Below are positions 1 to 7,631 of a DNA stretch of 64,000 bases, piece by piece (within the stretch, counting starts at the first letter, position 1; every line of letters starts with the position of its first letter). The position numbers and the translations under genes are program-made. Origin of the DNA: an uncultured Lachnospiraceae bacterium. Its GTDB lineage: Bacteria; Bacillota; Clostridia; Lachnospirales; Lachnospiraceae. The DNA lies in NCBI GenBank assembly GCA_910576895.1, contig CAJTJZ010000001.1, positions 85,050-149,049 of the forward strand. Direction: 5' to 3'. The notes beneath the pieces are model-generated. The model was given only the letters and a program-made list of their open reading frames with translations. It searched no databases and was not told the DNA's origin.

Positions 1-926
1 GTTTCCGATACATTAAGACTATTCTCAAAAAATTTATTAATTGTTGCTAATGTTTCATCATCAAAATCATCTGGTGATTTTCCATCAAAAATTTCTCTAA
101 TAAACATTTTACATAAAGGCAATGGAAGCTGATAAATCAATCGTCCAATCCCAAGATTACTATATGCAACTACATTTCTTGTACTATAAAAAATCTTTCC
201 TACATCTAATGCCATTTTTGCTTCTTTATAAGAGCGAGAAACATCTTTTAATTCATTTACAATCGTACCAAAAGCAATATGCACTTGTGTCATTGCTTCT
301 GTATTTAACATATCCAATAAAATTTTTGCTGTCTTTCCTAAATCTTCATATGTTTCATTTGATTTTAATTCTTTTACAAGAATAATATTTTTCTCATCGA
401 CTGCTGTAATAAAATCTTTTGTTTTTGCAGAAAATAAACTGCGTACTGTTTCTAAAGCACTATTATCTTTCTCTACTTTTGTTTCAATCAAAAATACAAC
501 CCGGCGTACATCTGTTTCAATATGCAGCTTTTTTGCACGATTATAAATATCTACAAGAAGTAAATTATCTAAGAGCAAATTTTTAATAAAATTATCTTTA
601 TCATATCGCTCTTTATATGCAACTAAAAGATTTTGAATCTGGAAAGCTGCAATCTTTCCAATCATGTAAACATCTTCACTTTCACCTTTTGCTAACAAGA
701 TATATTCTGGCTGGCTATCATCAAATACTTTAAAAAACTGAAAGCCATTCAATACCTGACTATCTGCCGGGGATTCTACAAATGCAAGAACAGCTGATTC
801 ATATTCTTCTGGATTTGCAATTGTTGTAGCAAGTGGTTTTCCTTCTGTGTCCATGACACAAATATCAACTCTAGTAATCCCCTTCAACCCTTCAACCGTA
901 CTCTGTAATACCTGATTTGATATCAT
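1..926 (-). CDS. CdaR/PucR-type transcriptional regulator, C-terminus cut by the window edge
   Basis: The minus strand is open from an ATG at 926 to the window start (308 codons, no stop), so the 3' end lies outside. The protein begins MISNQVLQSTVEGLKGITRV and continues with a sugar-diacid-recognition-like domain (VDICVMDTEGKPLATTIANP) and then a GGDEF-like linker region (TDVRRVVFLIETK, IAFGTIVNELKDVSRSYKEA) typical of CdaR/PucR family activators, whose helix-turn-helix is at the C-terminus and would be in the missing part. A GGAAAGG ribosome binding site precedes the start. It sits just downstream of the sugar ABC ATPase gene but behind that gene's terminator, so it has its own promoter. Such regulators sense small organic acids or sugars; the ligand here is unknown. 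Confidence 0.75.
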   Translation of the reverse strand, partial: MISNQVLQSTVEGLKGITRVDICVMDTEGKPLATTIANPEEYESAVLAFVESPADSQVLNGFQFFKVFDDSQPEYILLAKGESEDVYMIGKIAAFQIQNLLVAYKERYDKDNFIKNLLLDNLLLVDIYNRAKKLHIETDVRRVVFLIETKVEKDNSALETVRSLFSAKTKDFITAVDEKNIILVKELKSNETYEDLGKTAKILLDMLNTEAMTQVHIAFGTIVNELKDVSRSYKEAKMALDVGKIFYSTRNVVAYSNLGIGRLIYQLPLPLCKMFIREIFDGKSPDDFDDETLATINKFFENSLNVSE

Positions 927-1050
927 ACGCTATCCTTTCCTTACAGTCTCCTTCCCTCTGGCTTGGATAACTGCAACAATACCTGCACAATAGTAACAAA
1001 AACTACTTTCTCTAAAATATCAATATCCTATTTATTCCAAATCAATTATT

Positions 1051-1079
1051 ATGATAGCACATTTTTTGTAAAAAGTAAA
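1051..1079 (-). promoter_or_regulatory. Putative sigma-A promoter of the CdaR-type regulator gene
   Basis: On the minus strand TTTACT (1074-1079) and TATCAT (1051-1056) are separated by 17 bases. The -10 matches consensus at five of six positions and the -35 at four of six. Confidence 0.5.
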
Positions 1080-1206
1080 TTAAAAATTCTTAAGATTTTC
1101 TGAATTTTTTGGTATATTATCACAGAATCTAATTTTAATTTATAAATTTCAAATAGTATTTATACAAAATTTATTATAGCAAATTCTAAGAAATTTCTTA
1201 TTAAGC

Positions 1207-1238
1207 AAAAAAGGCATACACTCTAAGAAATGTATGCC
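1207..1238 (-). terminator. Rho-independent terminator of the sugar ABC ATPase gene
   Basis: Perfect 8-bp stem GGCATACA/TGTATGCC with a 10-base loop (1213-1238), followed on the minus strand by six U (1207-1212). It lies 25 bases after the stop of the ATPase gene. Confidence 0.9.
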
Positions 1239-1262
1239 AAATAATCAATTTAAATAATAAAA

Positions 1263-2375
1263 TTAATTTGTAATAATCTTTTCTGTTTCTTTATCAAAGA
1301 CATGTACTTTTGACAAGTCAAGTGCAATCTTGATAGTATCACCCGGCCTTGCTGTTGTACGAGGATTTACTCTTGCTGTTACCTCAAATTGATCTACAGT
1401 AAAATACAAGAATACTTCTGCACCTAGCAATTCGTATACACGCACAGTTGCTTCCAATACACTATCAGGAGAAGATGCAATAAATTCTTCTGTATCCTTT
1501 ACATCTTCAGGACGAATACCAAGAATTACAGTTTTATCAATATAACCGCCATCAATTACTTTCTTTGCTTTTGCTTCTGGAAGTTTAATAGAATGAGAAC
1601 CAAAGGCAAGTACAACATCATTTCCTGATTGAACTGCTTTTGCTTCAATAAAATTCATTTGAGGTGAACCCATAAATCCTGCAACAAACAGATTTTGTGG
1701 TCTATCATAAAGATTTTGAGGTGTATCTACCTGCTGAATTAAACCGTCTTTCATAACAACGATTCTTGTACCAAGTGTCATAGCCTCTGTCTGATCATGT
1801 GTTACATAAATAATTGTTGTTTCCAATCTTTGATGAAGTTTAGAAATTTCAATACGCATTTGTACACGCAATTTTGCATCCAAGTTGGAAAGCGGCTCAT
1901 CCATAAGGAATACCTTTGGATTACGAACAATAGCACGCCCCATCGCAACACGCTGTCTCTGACCACCTGATAAAGCCTTTGGTTTACGATCTAATAAATG
2001 TTCAATATCAAGAATTCTTGCTGCTTCATGTACTAATTTGTCAATTTGATCTTTTGGTGTTTTTCTTAGTTTCAAACCAAAAGCCATATTATCATATACA
2101 GACATATGAGGATACAAAGCATAGTTCTGGAATACCATTGCAATATCCCTGTCTTTTGGCTCTACGTCATTTACGAGTTTATCTCCAATCCAAAGCTCCC
2201 CGGATGAAATTTCTTCCAAACCTGCAACCATACGAAGCGTTGTAGATTTACCACAGCCAGATGGCCCTACAAAGATAATGAACTCTTTATCTTTAATATC
2301 TAAATTGAAACTTTTTACTGCAACAAATCCATTTGGATATGTTTTGTTAATGTTTTTTAATGTTAAGCTTGCCAT
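1263..2375 (-). CDS. ugpC: Carbohydrate ABC transporter ATP-binding protein (UgpC/MsmX/MalK type)
   Basis: A 370-residue ATPase of the MalK/UgpC/MsmX group, the shared energy-coupling subunit for CUT1 sugar importers at the inner face of the membrane. Walker A GPSGCGKST is at about residues 37-45, followed by the Q-loop (VFQNYALYPHMSVYDNMAFGL), the signature LSGGQRQRVAMGRAI, Walker B VFLMDEP with LSNLDAKLR, and the H-loop YVTHDQTEA. Residues from about 235 form the TOBE-like regulatory domain with the typical ILGIRPEDV motif. No permease or binding protein is adjacent, as is usual for MsmX-type ATPases that serve several importers. GGGAGG precedes the ATG. Family assignment is secure; the sugars served cannot be read from the sequence. 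Monocistronic, with its own terminator. Confidence 0.95.
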   Translation of the reverse strand: MASLTLKNINKTYPNGFVAVKSFNLDIKDKEFIIFVGPSGCGKSTTLRMVAGLEEISSGELWIGDKLVNDVEPKDRDIAMVFQNYALYPHMSVYDNMAFGLKLRKTPKDQIDKLVHEAARILDIEHLLDRKPKALSGGQRQRVAMGRAIVRNPKVFLMDEPLSNLDAKLRVQMRIEISKLHQRLETTIIYVTHDQTEAMTLGTRIVVMKDGLIQQVDTPQNLYDRPQNLFVAGFMGSPQMNFIEAKAVQSGNDVVLAFGSHSIKLPEAKAKKVIDGGYIDKTVILGIRPEDVKDTEEFIASSPDSVLEATVRVYELLGAEVFLYFTVDQFEVTARVNPRTTARPGDTIKIALDLSKVHVFDKETEKIITN

Positions 2376-2658
2376 GATGTAAATCCTCCCTAATCGTGTT
2401 GTTTTTGTTCAATTTGGCCGGACAAAGGATAGCCCCTTATGTTTTTGCTGCCCCGTTCCGATTTCATGTTTATAACTATACAACATTTGACACAAAATTA
2501 CCATACATTATTTACACAAAATCAAAAATTTGTATTTGTCTATTTTGCATAATTAAAAGCCTTTTTTTACTATTTAGGAATAATTAAGCGTTTTTTTTAC
2601 TAAATATTTACAAAAATGTTTACAAAATATTTAGATAATAATTTAATCCAGCAAAATC

Positions 2659-3381
2659 TCATAATTTTCCCTGTTGTTTTTCTTTATATTTTTCTACTTT
2701 TTTTTGAAATAAATTAAAATGTATCTTTTTTGTGAACAATTTCCATTTTTTAGCAAGCCATGCAATTCCTGTTTTTTTCTCCTGTTCTCCTAAAAGTTCT
2801 TCTAAAATACTGCCGATACCAATACAAAGCCTTGCATTTAACTTTGTACTGTTTTTCAATACCCATTCTTCCTGAAATGGTGATTCTAATGCAATAATCA
2901 AAATATCTGGTGCTACTGCATTAATTTCATTCACTAAAAGATCATCTCGTTCCTCCATACCTTCACAATACATTCCCTGTGCTTTCAGCCATGGATATTT
3001 TTCTGAACTATAATCAACTAATTGTTGCGTTTCTTTTCTTGTTTTTCCTATATAATAAACATTTCTAACAATATGCCCTTCTTCTGCATCAAGCCATTTT
3101 GAAAGTTTTGAAAAACATTGATAATTTTTAAAAATATCTAATTGCTTTCGTTCTTCTGATAAATAGGCTGTTAGCACAAGTTCTTCTCCCGGCAATAAAT
3201 AATCAGAACTTTCCAGCAATTCCTTATATTGTACATCCACTGCACTTTTCTCTATCATTTGCATTGTTACAAAGAAAATTACATTCAGATATTCATTTTG
3301 AAGATACTGTTTTAATTCTCCATATAATTCTTCTAATTCTACAATATCTACAGATAAACCCATGATATCTGCCTTTGTCAT
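2659..3381 (-). CDS. Degenerate WecG/TagA/CpsF-like glycosyltransferase family protein
   Basis: 240 residues from an ATG at 3381 with AAAGGAG five bases upstream. A longer frame from 3432 exists but overlaps the previous gene and lacks a binding site. The overall pattern (DIMGLSVDIVELEELYGELKQYL, then LESSDYLLPGEELVLTAYL, YYIGKT, APDILIIALESPFQEEWVL, CIGIGSILEELLG) follows the WecG/TagA/CpsF family, which transfers N-acetylmannosamine-type sugars to undecaprenyl-linked GlcNAc in teichoic acid or polysaccharide synthesis. However, the usual PDG motif carrying the catalytic aspartate reads PGE, and the RAP motif near the C-terminus is missing. It is probably a divergent or non-catalytic paralogue. 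It follows the LytR_C protein by 13 bases, so the two are co-transcribed and probably act together at the envelope. Confidence 0.7.
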   Translation of the reverse strand: MTKADIMGLSVDIVELEELYGELKQYLQNEYLNVIFFVTMQMIEKSAVDVQYKELLESSDYLLPGEELVLTAYLSEERKQLDIFKNYQCFSKLSKWLDAEEGHIVRNVYYIGKTRKETQQLVDYSSEKYPWLKAQGMYCEGMEERDDLLVNEINAVAPDILIIALESPFQEEWVLKNSTKLNARLCIGIGSILEELLGEQEKKTGIAWLAKKWKLFTKKIHFNLFQKKVEKYKEKQQGKL

Positions 3382-3394
3382 AATTTCTCCTTTC

Positions 3395-4552
3395 TTAGCC
3401 GGCGGCATCCTTTGTTCCAAGAATAATTTCAATATCCATCTCTTCCGAAAGCTCCGCTATTTCAATTTCTGCATCCTGAAAATAAGAAAGTAAATCATAT
3501 CCCGTTGCTTCTTCTTTCACTAAAATTTTCGTATTTGTCAATATATCTCCATCATAATTTCCAATTCCTGTTATATTATAACCAGCATTTGTTAAAATCT
3601 CTCGATAAGTAGAAGCAAGTCCTGTAATATTTGCTCCATTTGCAATATAAATATTCTTATCAAACGATGGTTCTGCATTTGCAAGTTTTGCATCACGATT
3701 CCATTTCTTATAATATCTATCAGAGCCTTTCAATATTCCTGCAAGCATATTTGCTGTTGCTTCATCATCAAAAAATGTACCTCTATCATCTTTTTTTATA
3801 AAAGCAGGATAAAAATGTACTTTACTTTTTTGCAATTTCATATAATCATCTGCATATTTTTTTCTATTTTTTAGAGAAAGATTCGATGCCATTCCTTCTT
3901 CATATACTTTTTCAATATAATCAGAAATCTCCTCTGTAGTAGAAAGAGAACGACATATTTTCCAAAACTTCTTTTGATAAGAAATAATTTCACAGGTACT
4001 GCCATCTGTCAATCCTTTTTTTATCCTAAAAATATCTTTAAACTGCGATTGTGGCATAATCGTATAAAAACTAATTTCTGTATCAAGCAATTCTCCAACA
4101 ATAATTTCTGCATATTCAAAAACAGTACTTTTTTCAAAATACTTATTTAAGTGGGATAATTTAATTACTTGCGGAACTTCTTCATTTGCAGCATAAAGCC
4201 TTTGATATAAATCATTAGACAACGTAATATCATTATCAATTGGAAGTGTAATATAATCAAGGTTGGAAGTATTTGTATTAAAAACTTCCAAAAACATATG
4301 TTTAATCTCCTTTCCCTGCTTGTCCGTAATACAGATTAGATTCTTCGCAACTTCAGTTACTTTTGCATCACTGACAATATCTAGTACCTTTTCTTTTACA
4401 TTATCATCTACAGGGATTTCATTTGCCCGATAATAACTTAATGTAATATAATAACTAACAAACCCTACCAATAACATTAAGAGCAAAATTCCCATTGTTC
4501 GGAAAAACACTTGGATAAAAACATGAAATGGAGTTGCTTTCTTTTTTGACAT
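3395..4552 (-). CDS. Membrane protein with LytR C-terminal (LytR_C) domain
   Basis: 385 residues. A basic N-terminus (MSKKKATPFHVFIQ) leads to one membrane helix (about 14-37), so most of the protein is outside the cell. The middle resembles a shortened LytR-CpsA-Psr region (NLICITDKQGKEIKHMFLEVFN, ITLPIDNDITLSNDLYQRL), but the arginine-rich catalytic signature of LCP phosphotransferases is not evident. Residues from about 300 form a LytR_C domain (IYIANGANITGLASTYREILTNAGYNI, then a TKILVKEE strand). LytR_C domains occur in wall-polymer attachment and septation proteins. GAGGAGG lies 13 bases before the ATG. First gene of a two-gene operon with the WecG-like gene. A role in cell-wall glycopolymer handling is inference. 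Confidence 0.75.
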   Translation of the reverse strand: MSKKKATPFHVFIQVFFRTMGILLLMLLVGFVSYYITLSYYRANEIPVDDNVKEKVLDIVSDAKVTEVAKNLICITDKQGKEIKHMFLEVFNTNTSNLDYITLPIDNDITLSNDLYQRLYAANEEVPQVIKLSHLNKYFEKSTVFEYAEIIVGELLDTEISFYTIMPQSQFKDIFRIKKGLTDGSTCEIISYQKKFWKICRSLSTTEEISDYIEKVYEEGMASNLSLKNRKKYADDYMKLQKSKVHFYPAFIKKDDRGTFFDDEATANMLAGILKGSDRYYKKWNRDAKLANAEPSFDKNIYIANGANITGLASTYREILTNAGYNITGIGNYDGDILTNTKILVKEEATGYDLLSYFQDAEIEIAELSEEMDIEIILGTKDAAG

Positions 4553-4675
4553 AGTAAATCCATCGCCTCCTCAAAATATCTTTTGCTATTTTTGCTTTCT
4601 TTAACCGCAGATAGTGTAACATATCCCATAAAAAAATTCCAGTATTTCTTAATAATAAAAAAGTGTAATTCTCTA

Positions 4676-4704
4676 TTGACAATTAGAGTGCATTGTGTTA
4701 TCTT
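4676..4704 (+). promoter_or_regulatory. Sigma-A promoter of the blaI/blaR-like operon
   Basis: Consensus -35 TTGACA (4676-4681), 17-base spacer and -10 TATCTT (4699-4704), 90 bases before the blaI-like start codon. Confidence 0.85.
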
Positions 4705-4718
4705 AAAGTTAAGAGTGC

Positions 4719-4730
4719 AGATTGCAATCT
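4719..4730. promoter_or_regulatory. Palindromic operator candidate for the BlaI-like repressor
   Basis: Perfect 12-base palindrome AGATTGCAATCT just downstream of the predicted transcription start. GAGTGCA occurs right before it (4713-4719) and again inside the promoter spacer (4686-4692). The position is ideal for autorepression by the BlaI-like protein. Confidence 0.5.
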
Positions 4731-4793
4731 AAAAATAAAATCACTCTTATTATTTAGAACATAGGAAAAAATACCCAATCGTAAGGAGGAAAC

Positions 4794-5171
4794 ATGAAAC
4801 AGCAAATATCTGATTTTGAACTAGAACTTATGAAAATTATTTGGGAAAATGGGGGAACTGCACTTTATGCAGAAATTACAGCCGCACTAGAAAAAAAAAA
4901 TCTTATGGCTACAAAAAATACTATTATTTCCTTATTATCCCGCCTTGTTGAAAAAGGATATCTTAAAACAAATAAAATTGGAAGACGTAATCAATATACA
5001 GCCCTTGTTTCTGCTGCACAATACCAAACAGTGCAAACCACAAATTTGATTGATAAAATCTATGAGGGCAATGTGAAAGGATTAGTAGCTACCTTGATTC
5101 AAAATAACTTAATTTATCCAGAGGATTATGAGGAATTGAAAAAATATTGGGAGGAGGGCAACAAAAATTAA
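4794..5171 (+). CDS. BlaI/MecI/CopY family transcriptional repressor
   Basis: 125 residues with the winged-helix pattern of BlaI/MecI proteins (ISDFELELMKIIWENGGTAL, then TKNTIISLLSRLVEKGYLKTNKIGRRNQYTAL) followed by a short helical dimerisation tail. These repressors bind short palindromes as dimers and are cleaved when the partner sensor protease is activated. AAGGAGGAAAC precedes the ATG. The stop overlaps the start of the sensor gene by one base (TAATG), so the two are translationally coupled. The regulon is unknown: no beta-lactamase or PBP gene is adjacent, so it may respond to envelope stress rather than beta-lactams. Confidence 0.9.
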   Translation: MKQQISDFELELMKIIWENGGTALYAEITAALEKKNLMATKNTIISLLSRLVEKGYLKTNKIGRRNQYTALVSAAQYQTVQTTNLIDKIYEGNVKGLVATLIQNNLIYPEDYEELKKYWEEGNKN

Positions 5172-6871
5172 TGGATATTATTCATACTCTTTTTGGATTA
5201 TCTCTTTCTGGCACAATATTAATTCTGCTTCTATTTTTATGCAAACCTTTCTATAAAAATAAGCTAAGCCAAACATGGCAGTATTATATTTATCTTATTG
5301 TTGTAATTCGTTTGCTATTTCCATTTACAATAAGATTTATCACAATAGACCATTTTTTTCCACAGAAAGAAATCCCTATCCAATTAGAAAAGAACGTAAA
5401 AACCTTCTTATTTTCATCCGATCAAAAAAATGATTTAAAAAATAATGACTTTCTTTCCAAGGAAAATAAAGAACAAGAAAAGCATAGAAATTTTTACGAT
5501 ACCCTTTTATCTTTAAAGAACAAAATAACACACTATTTCCAACAATACTTCTTTTTTGTATGGCTTACAATAGCTATGATATTATTTATACGAAAAATAA
5601 CCCAATACCAAAATTTTATAAATTATGTAAAAGCTGGCAAAAAAGAAATTACATCTTTTGAACTTTTAGAACTGCTAGGACAAGAGATAGAACAGTTAAA
5701 TATAAAAAGTACCATAACATGTTATGAAAATAATTTAATTTCTTCCCCTTTATTGATTGGTTTTTTTCATCCCTGTATTATACTTCCATCAACAAATCTT
5801 TCTAAGAAAGATTTACAACATATTTTTTGCCATGAACTCATTCATTTTCGCAGAAAAGATTTATTTTACAAATGGTTAATTCAAATGGTAATCTGTTTCT
5901 ATTGGTTCAATCCTTTTGTTTATCTTATGAGTTTTGAAATCAATCGACTTTGTGAATTATCTTGTGATGAAATACGAATGAAAAAGCTTGATAAAAAAGA
6001 ACGAAAAGAATATGGTGATACCTTACTACATATGGTTGGGACAGGTAGTACCTTAAAAAGCTCTCTTGCTTCTGTTACTCTAAATGAAGGAAAAAAATTA
6101 TTAAAAGAAAGGATGGATTTTATTATGAAATTTAAACAAAAAACAAAGCTGCATTCTGTTATTTCCTTGACACTAGGTTTTCTATTATGTATTACCTCTA
6201 TAAGCCTTGGTAATGCTCTTTTAAAAGAAGATGTTTTTGCAGTTACAAAAAAAGAGGAAGCAGAAAAAGAAGAACAATCAAATAAGAAAGAAAAAACAGC
6301 TCTATTTGAAGATAGTGATTTAACTCTTATTGATCAATGGATTGCAGATCATAAAGTTATTCTTGAAGACAATATTTATTATATTTTATGTAATGGTGCA
6401 ACAAAAAAAGATTGTCCATCTGGCACTACTGATGGTATTGATATTACCATTGTAACAAAATCTGGTTATGCTAGTATTAGCCCTGATAGTTTAGACACCA
6501 TAGTAATAGATACTACAGAATCTTGTGAATCATGGTTTGCATCAAAAGATATTACAGAAAAACAAGCAAAACTTGCCATTGGACTTGCCGTTCGATTAAA
6601 GGAAAATAATGGAAGAATCGAAGATCTAGATACAAAACAAGAAGAATATAAAAAATGGGGTATTACAAGAGATGAGCAAGGAAATTTTTATTATAATAAA
6701 GAAAGAGTATATATTTTAGTAGAATTAAAAGGAAACCATGTTTTACAAAATCTCTATTATGATAAAAAAGGAACGGTTAGTGTAAAGATAAGAAAAACTA
6801 AAAAGGGAACGATTAAAAAAGTAAACACTCTTACAGCAAAACAAATAAAAGACTATTCAGACTTACTTTAA
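5171..6871 (+). CDS. BlaR1/MecR1-like M56 family membrane metallopeptidase
   Basis: 566 residues from the ATG at 5171, chosen because it overlaps the repressor stop (TAATG) and follows GGAGGAGGG. Two N-terminal membrane helices (about 3-24 and 36-54) and one near residue 130 precede the cytoplasmic zinc-protease domain. That domain has HELIH at about 221-225 and the downstream ELSCDE that supplies the third ligand. A further helix follows at about 330-350. In BlaR1/MecR1 the extracellular C-terminus is a penicillin-binding sensor. Here the last 200 or so residues lack the STxK, SxN and KTG motifs I would expect, and instead hold a lysine- and acid-rich segment and a small beta-rich region. 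The signal sensed is therefore probably not a beta-lactam. It is expected to inactivate the upstream BlaI-like repressor by proteolysis. Confidence 0.85.
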   Translation: MDIIHTLFGLSLSGTILILLLFLCKPFYKNKLSQTWQYYIYLIVVIRLLFPFTIRFITIDHFFPQKEIPIQLEKNVKTFLFSSDQKNDLKNNDFLSKENKEQEKHRNFYDTLLSLKNKITHYFQQYFFFVWLTIAMILFIRKITQYQNFINYVKAGKKEITSFELLELLGQEIEQLNIKSTITCYENNLISSPLLIGFFHPCIILPSTNLSKKDLQHIFCHELIHFRRKDLFYKWLIQMVICFYWFNPFVYLMSFEINRLCELSCDEIRMKKLDKKERKEYGDTLLHMVGTGSTLKSSLASVTLNEGKKLLKERMDFIMKFKQKTKLHSVISLTLGFLLCITSISLGNALLKEDVFAVTKKEEAEKEEQSNKKEKTALFEDSDLTLIDQWIADHKVILEDNIYYILCNGATKKDCPSGTTDGIDITIVTKSGYASISPDSLDTIVIDTTESCESWFASKDITEKQAKLAIGLAVRLKENNGRIEDLDTKQEEYKKWGITRDEQGNFYYNKERVYILVELKGNHVLQNLYYDKKGTVSVKIRKTKKGTIKKVNTLTAKQIKDYSDLL

Positions 6872-6878
6872 AATGTCT

Positions 6879-7616
6879 TTACGTCCAGCCTCCGTCCATC
6901 GTAATCACCTGCCCCGTAAGGTATTCTGGTGAAGTAGCAAGAGCATAAATCATTTCTGCTGCTTCCTTGACAGTTGCCATACGGCAGGCAGGGATTTCTT
7001 CTAAAAGTGCTTCTTTTTCTTGCTTTGATAAAAACTGATTCATTTCTGTATCAACTGCCCCAAATGCAATGGCATTCACACAAATATGACTAGGAGCAAG
7101 TTCCTTTGCTAATGCTTTTGTAAATGCATTGATTCCACCTTTAGAAGCGGAATAGGCAACTTCAAGCGATGCTCCAACATTTCCCCAAACAGAGGAAACA
7201 TTAATAATTCTGCCTGCCTGTACAGAAATCATTCCCGGAACAAAAAAACGACAAATATGAAATACTGATGTAAGATTAGAAGAAATTACTTGATTCCACT
7301 CCTCTTTTTTCATATCAGTTAATAACCCAATATGAGAAATCCCTGCATTATTTACAATAACATCAAAAGGACGGTTTGTGATTTCTTTTAATTCTTGTTG
7401 CAATCGTTCTACCTCAGAATATTCTCCCAAATCCCCGATAAATCCAAATATTTTATTCCCAAACTCTGTTTCTAATTGATAGATTAAATCCTCTAATAAA
7501 TCTTTTCTTTCCCTACAAGTAAGCACTAAATCATAATGATTTTCTGCAAATTTTCTAGCGGTTTCCTTTCCAATCCCCCTAGAAGCTCCTGTAAGTAATG
7601 CAAGTTTTTTATTCAT
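6879..7616 (-). CDS. Short-chain dehydrogenase/reductase, probably EF-P 5-aminopentanone reductase (YmfI type)
   Basis: 245 residues, a classical SDR. The cofactor motif TGASRGIG is at about residues 9-16, then NNAG, the catalytic serine in NVSSVWGNVGAS, YSASK with the catalytic tyrosine and lysine, and the C-terminal TGQVITMDGGWT. The NVSSxWGxxGAS followed by EVAYSASKGGINAFTKALAKELAPS closely resembles YmfI, which reduces the 5-aminopentanonyl group attached to elongation factor P. A general FabG-like 3-oxoacyl reductase is the alternative. Its stop is only 7 bases from the stop of the convergent M56 peptidase gene, with no terminator between. It follows the AAA/PD-DExK gene by 15 bases and is probably co-transcribed with it. 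Confidence 0.85.
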   Translation of the reverse strand: MNKKLALLTGASRGIGKETARKFAENHYDLVLTCRERKDLLEDLIYQLETEFGNKIFGFIGDLGEYSEVERLQQELKEITNRPFDVIVNNAGISHIGLLTDMKKEEWNQVISSNLTSVFHICRFFVPGMISVQAGRIINVSSVWGNVGASLEVAYSASKGGINAFTKALAKELAPSHICVNAIAFGAVDTEMNQFLSKQEKEALLEEIPACRMATVKEAAEMIYALATSPEYLTGQVITMDGGWT

Positions 7617-7631
7617 AATGGGGTTCTCCTT

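Larger units (their letters stand above)
927..1262. other. Intergenic region between ABC ATPase gene and CdaR-type gene
   Basis: This 336-base, very AT-rich gap holds the terminator of the ATPase gene (1207-1238) and a sigma-A-like promoter (1051-1079) for the regulator gene. The untranslated leader of the regulator would be about 120 bases. I see no small gene or RNA motif in it. Confidence 0.6.

Noticed and set aside
122..385. Plus-strand open frame of 87 codons
   Set aside because: Antisense to the CdaR-type regulator, no ribosome binding site, no domain.
6872..6878. Terminator between the convergent M56 peptidase and reductase genes
   Set aside because: Only seven bases separate the two stops and no hairpin was found there.
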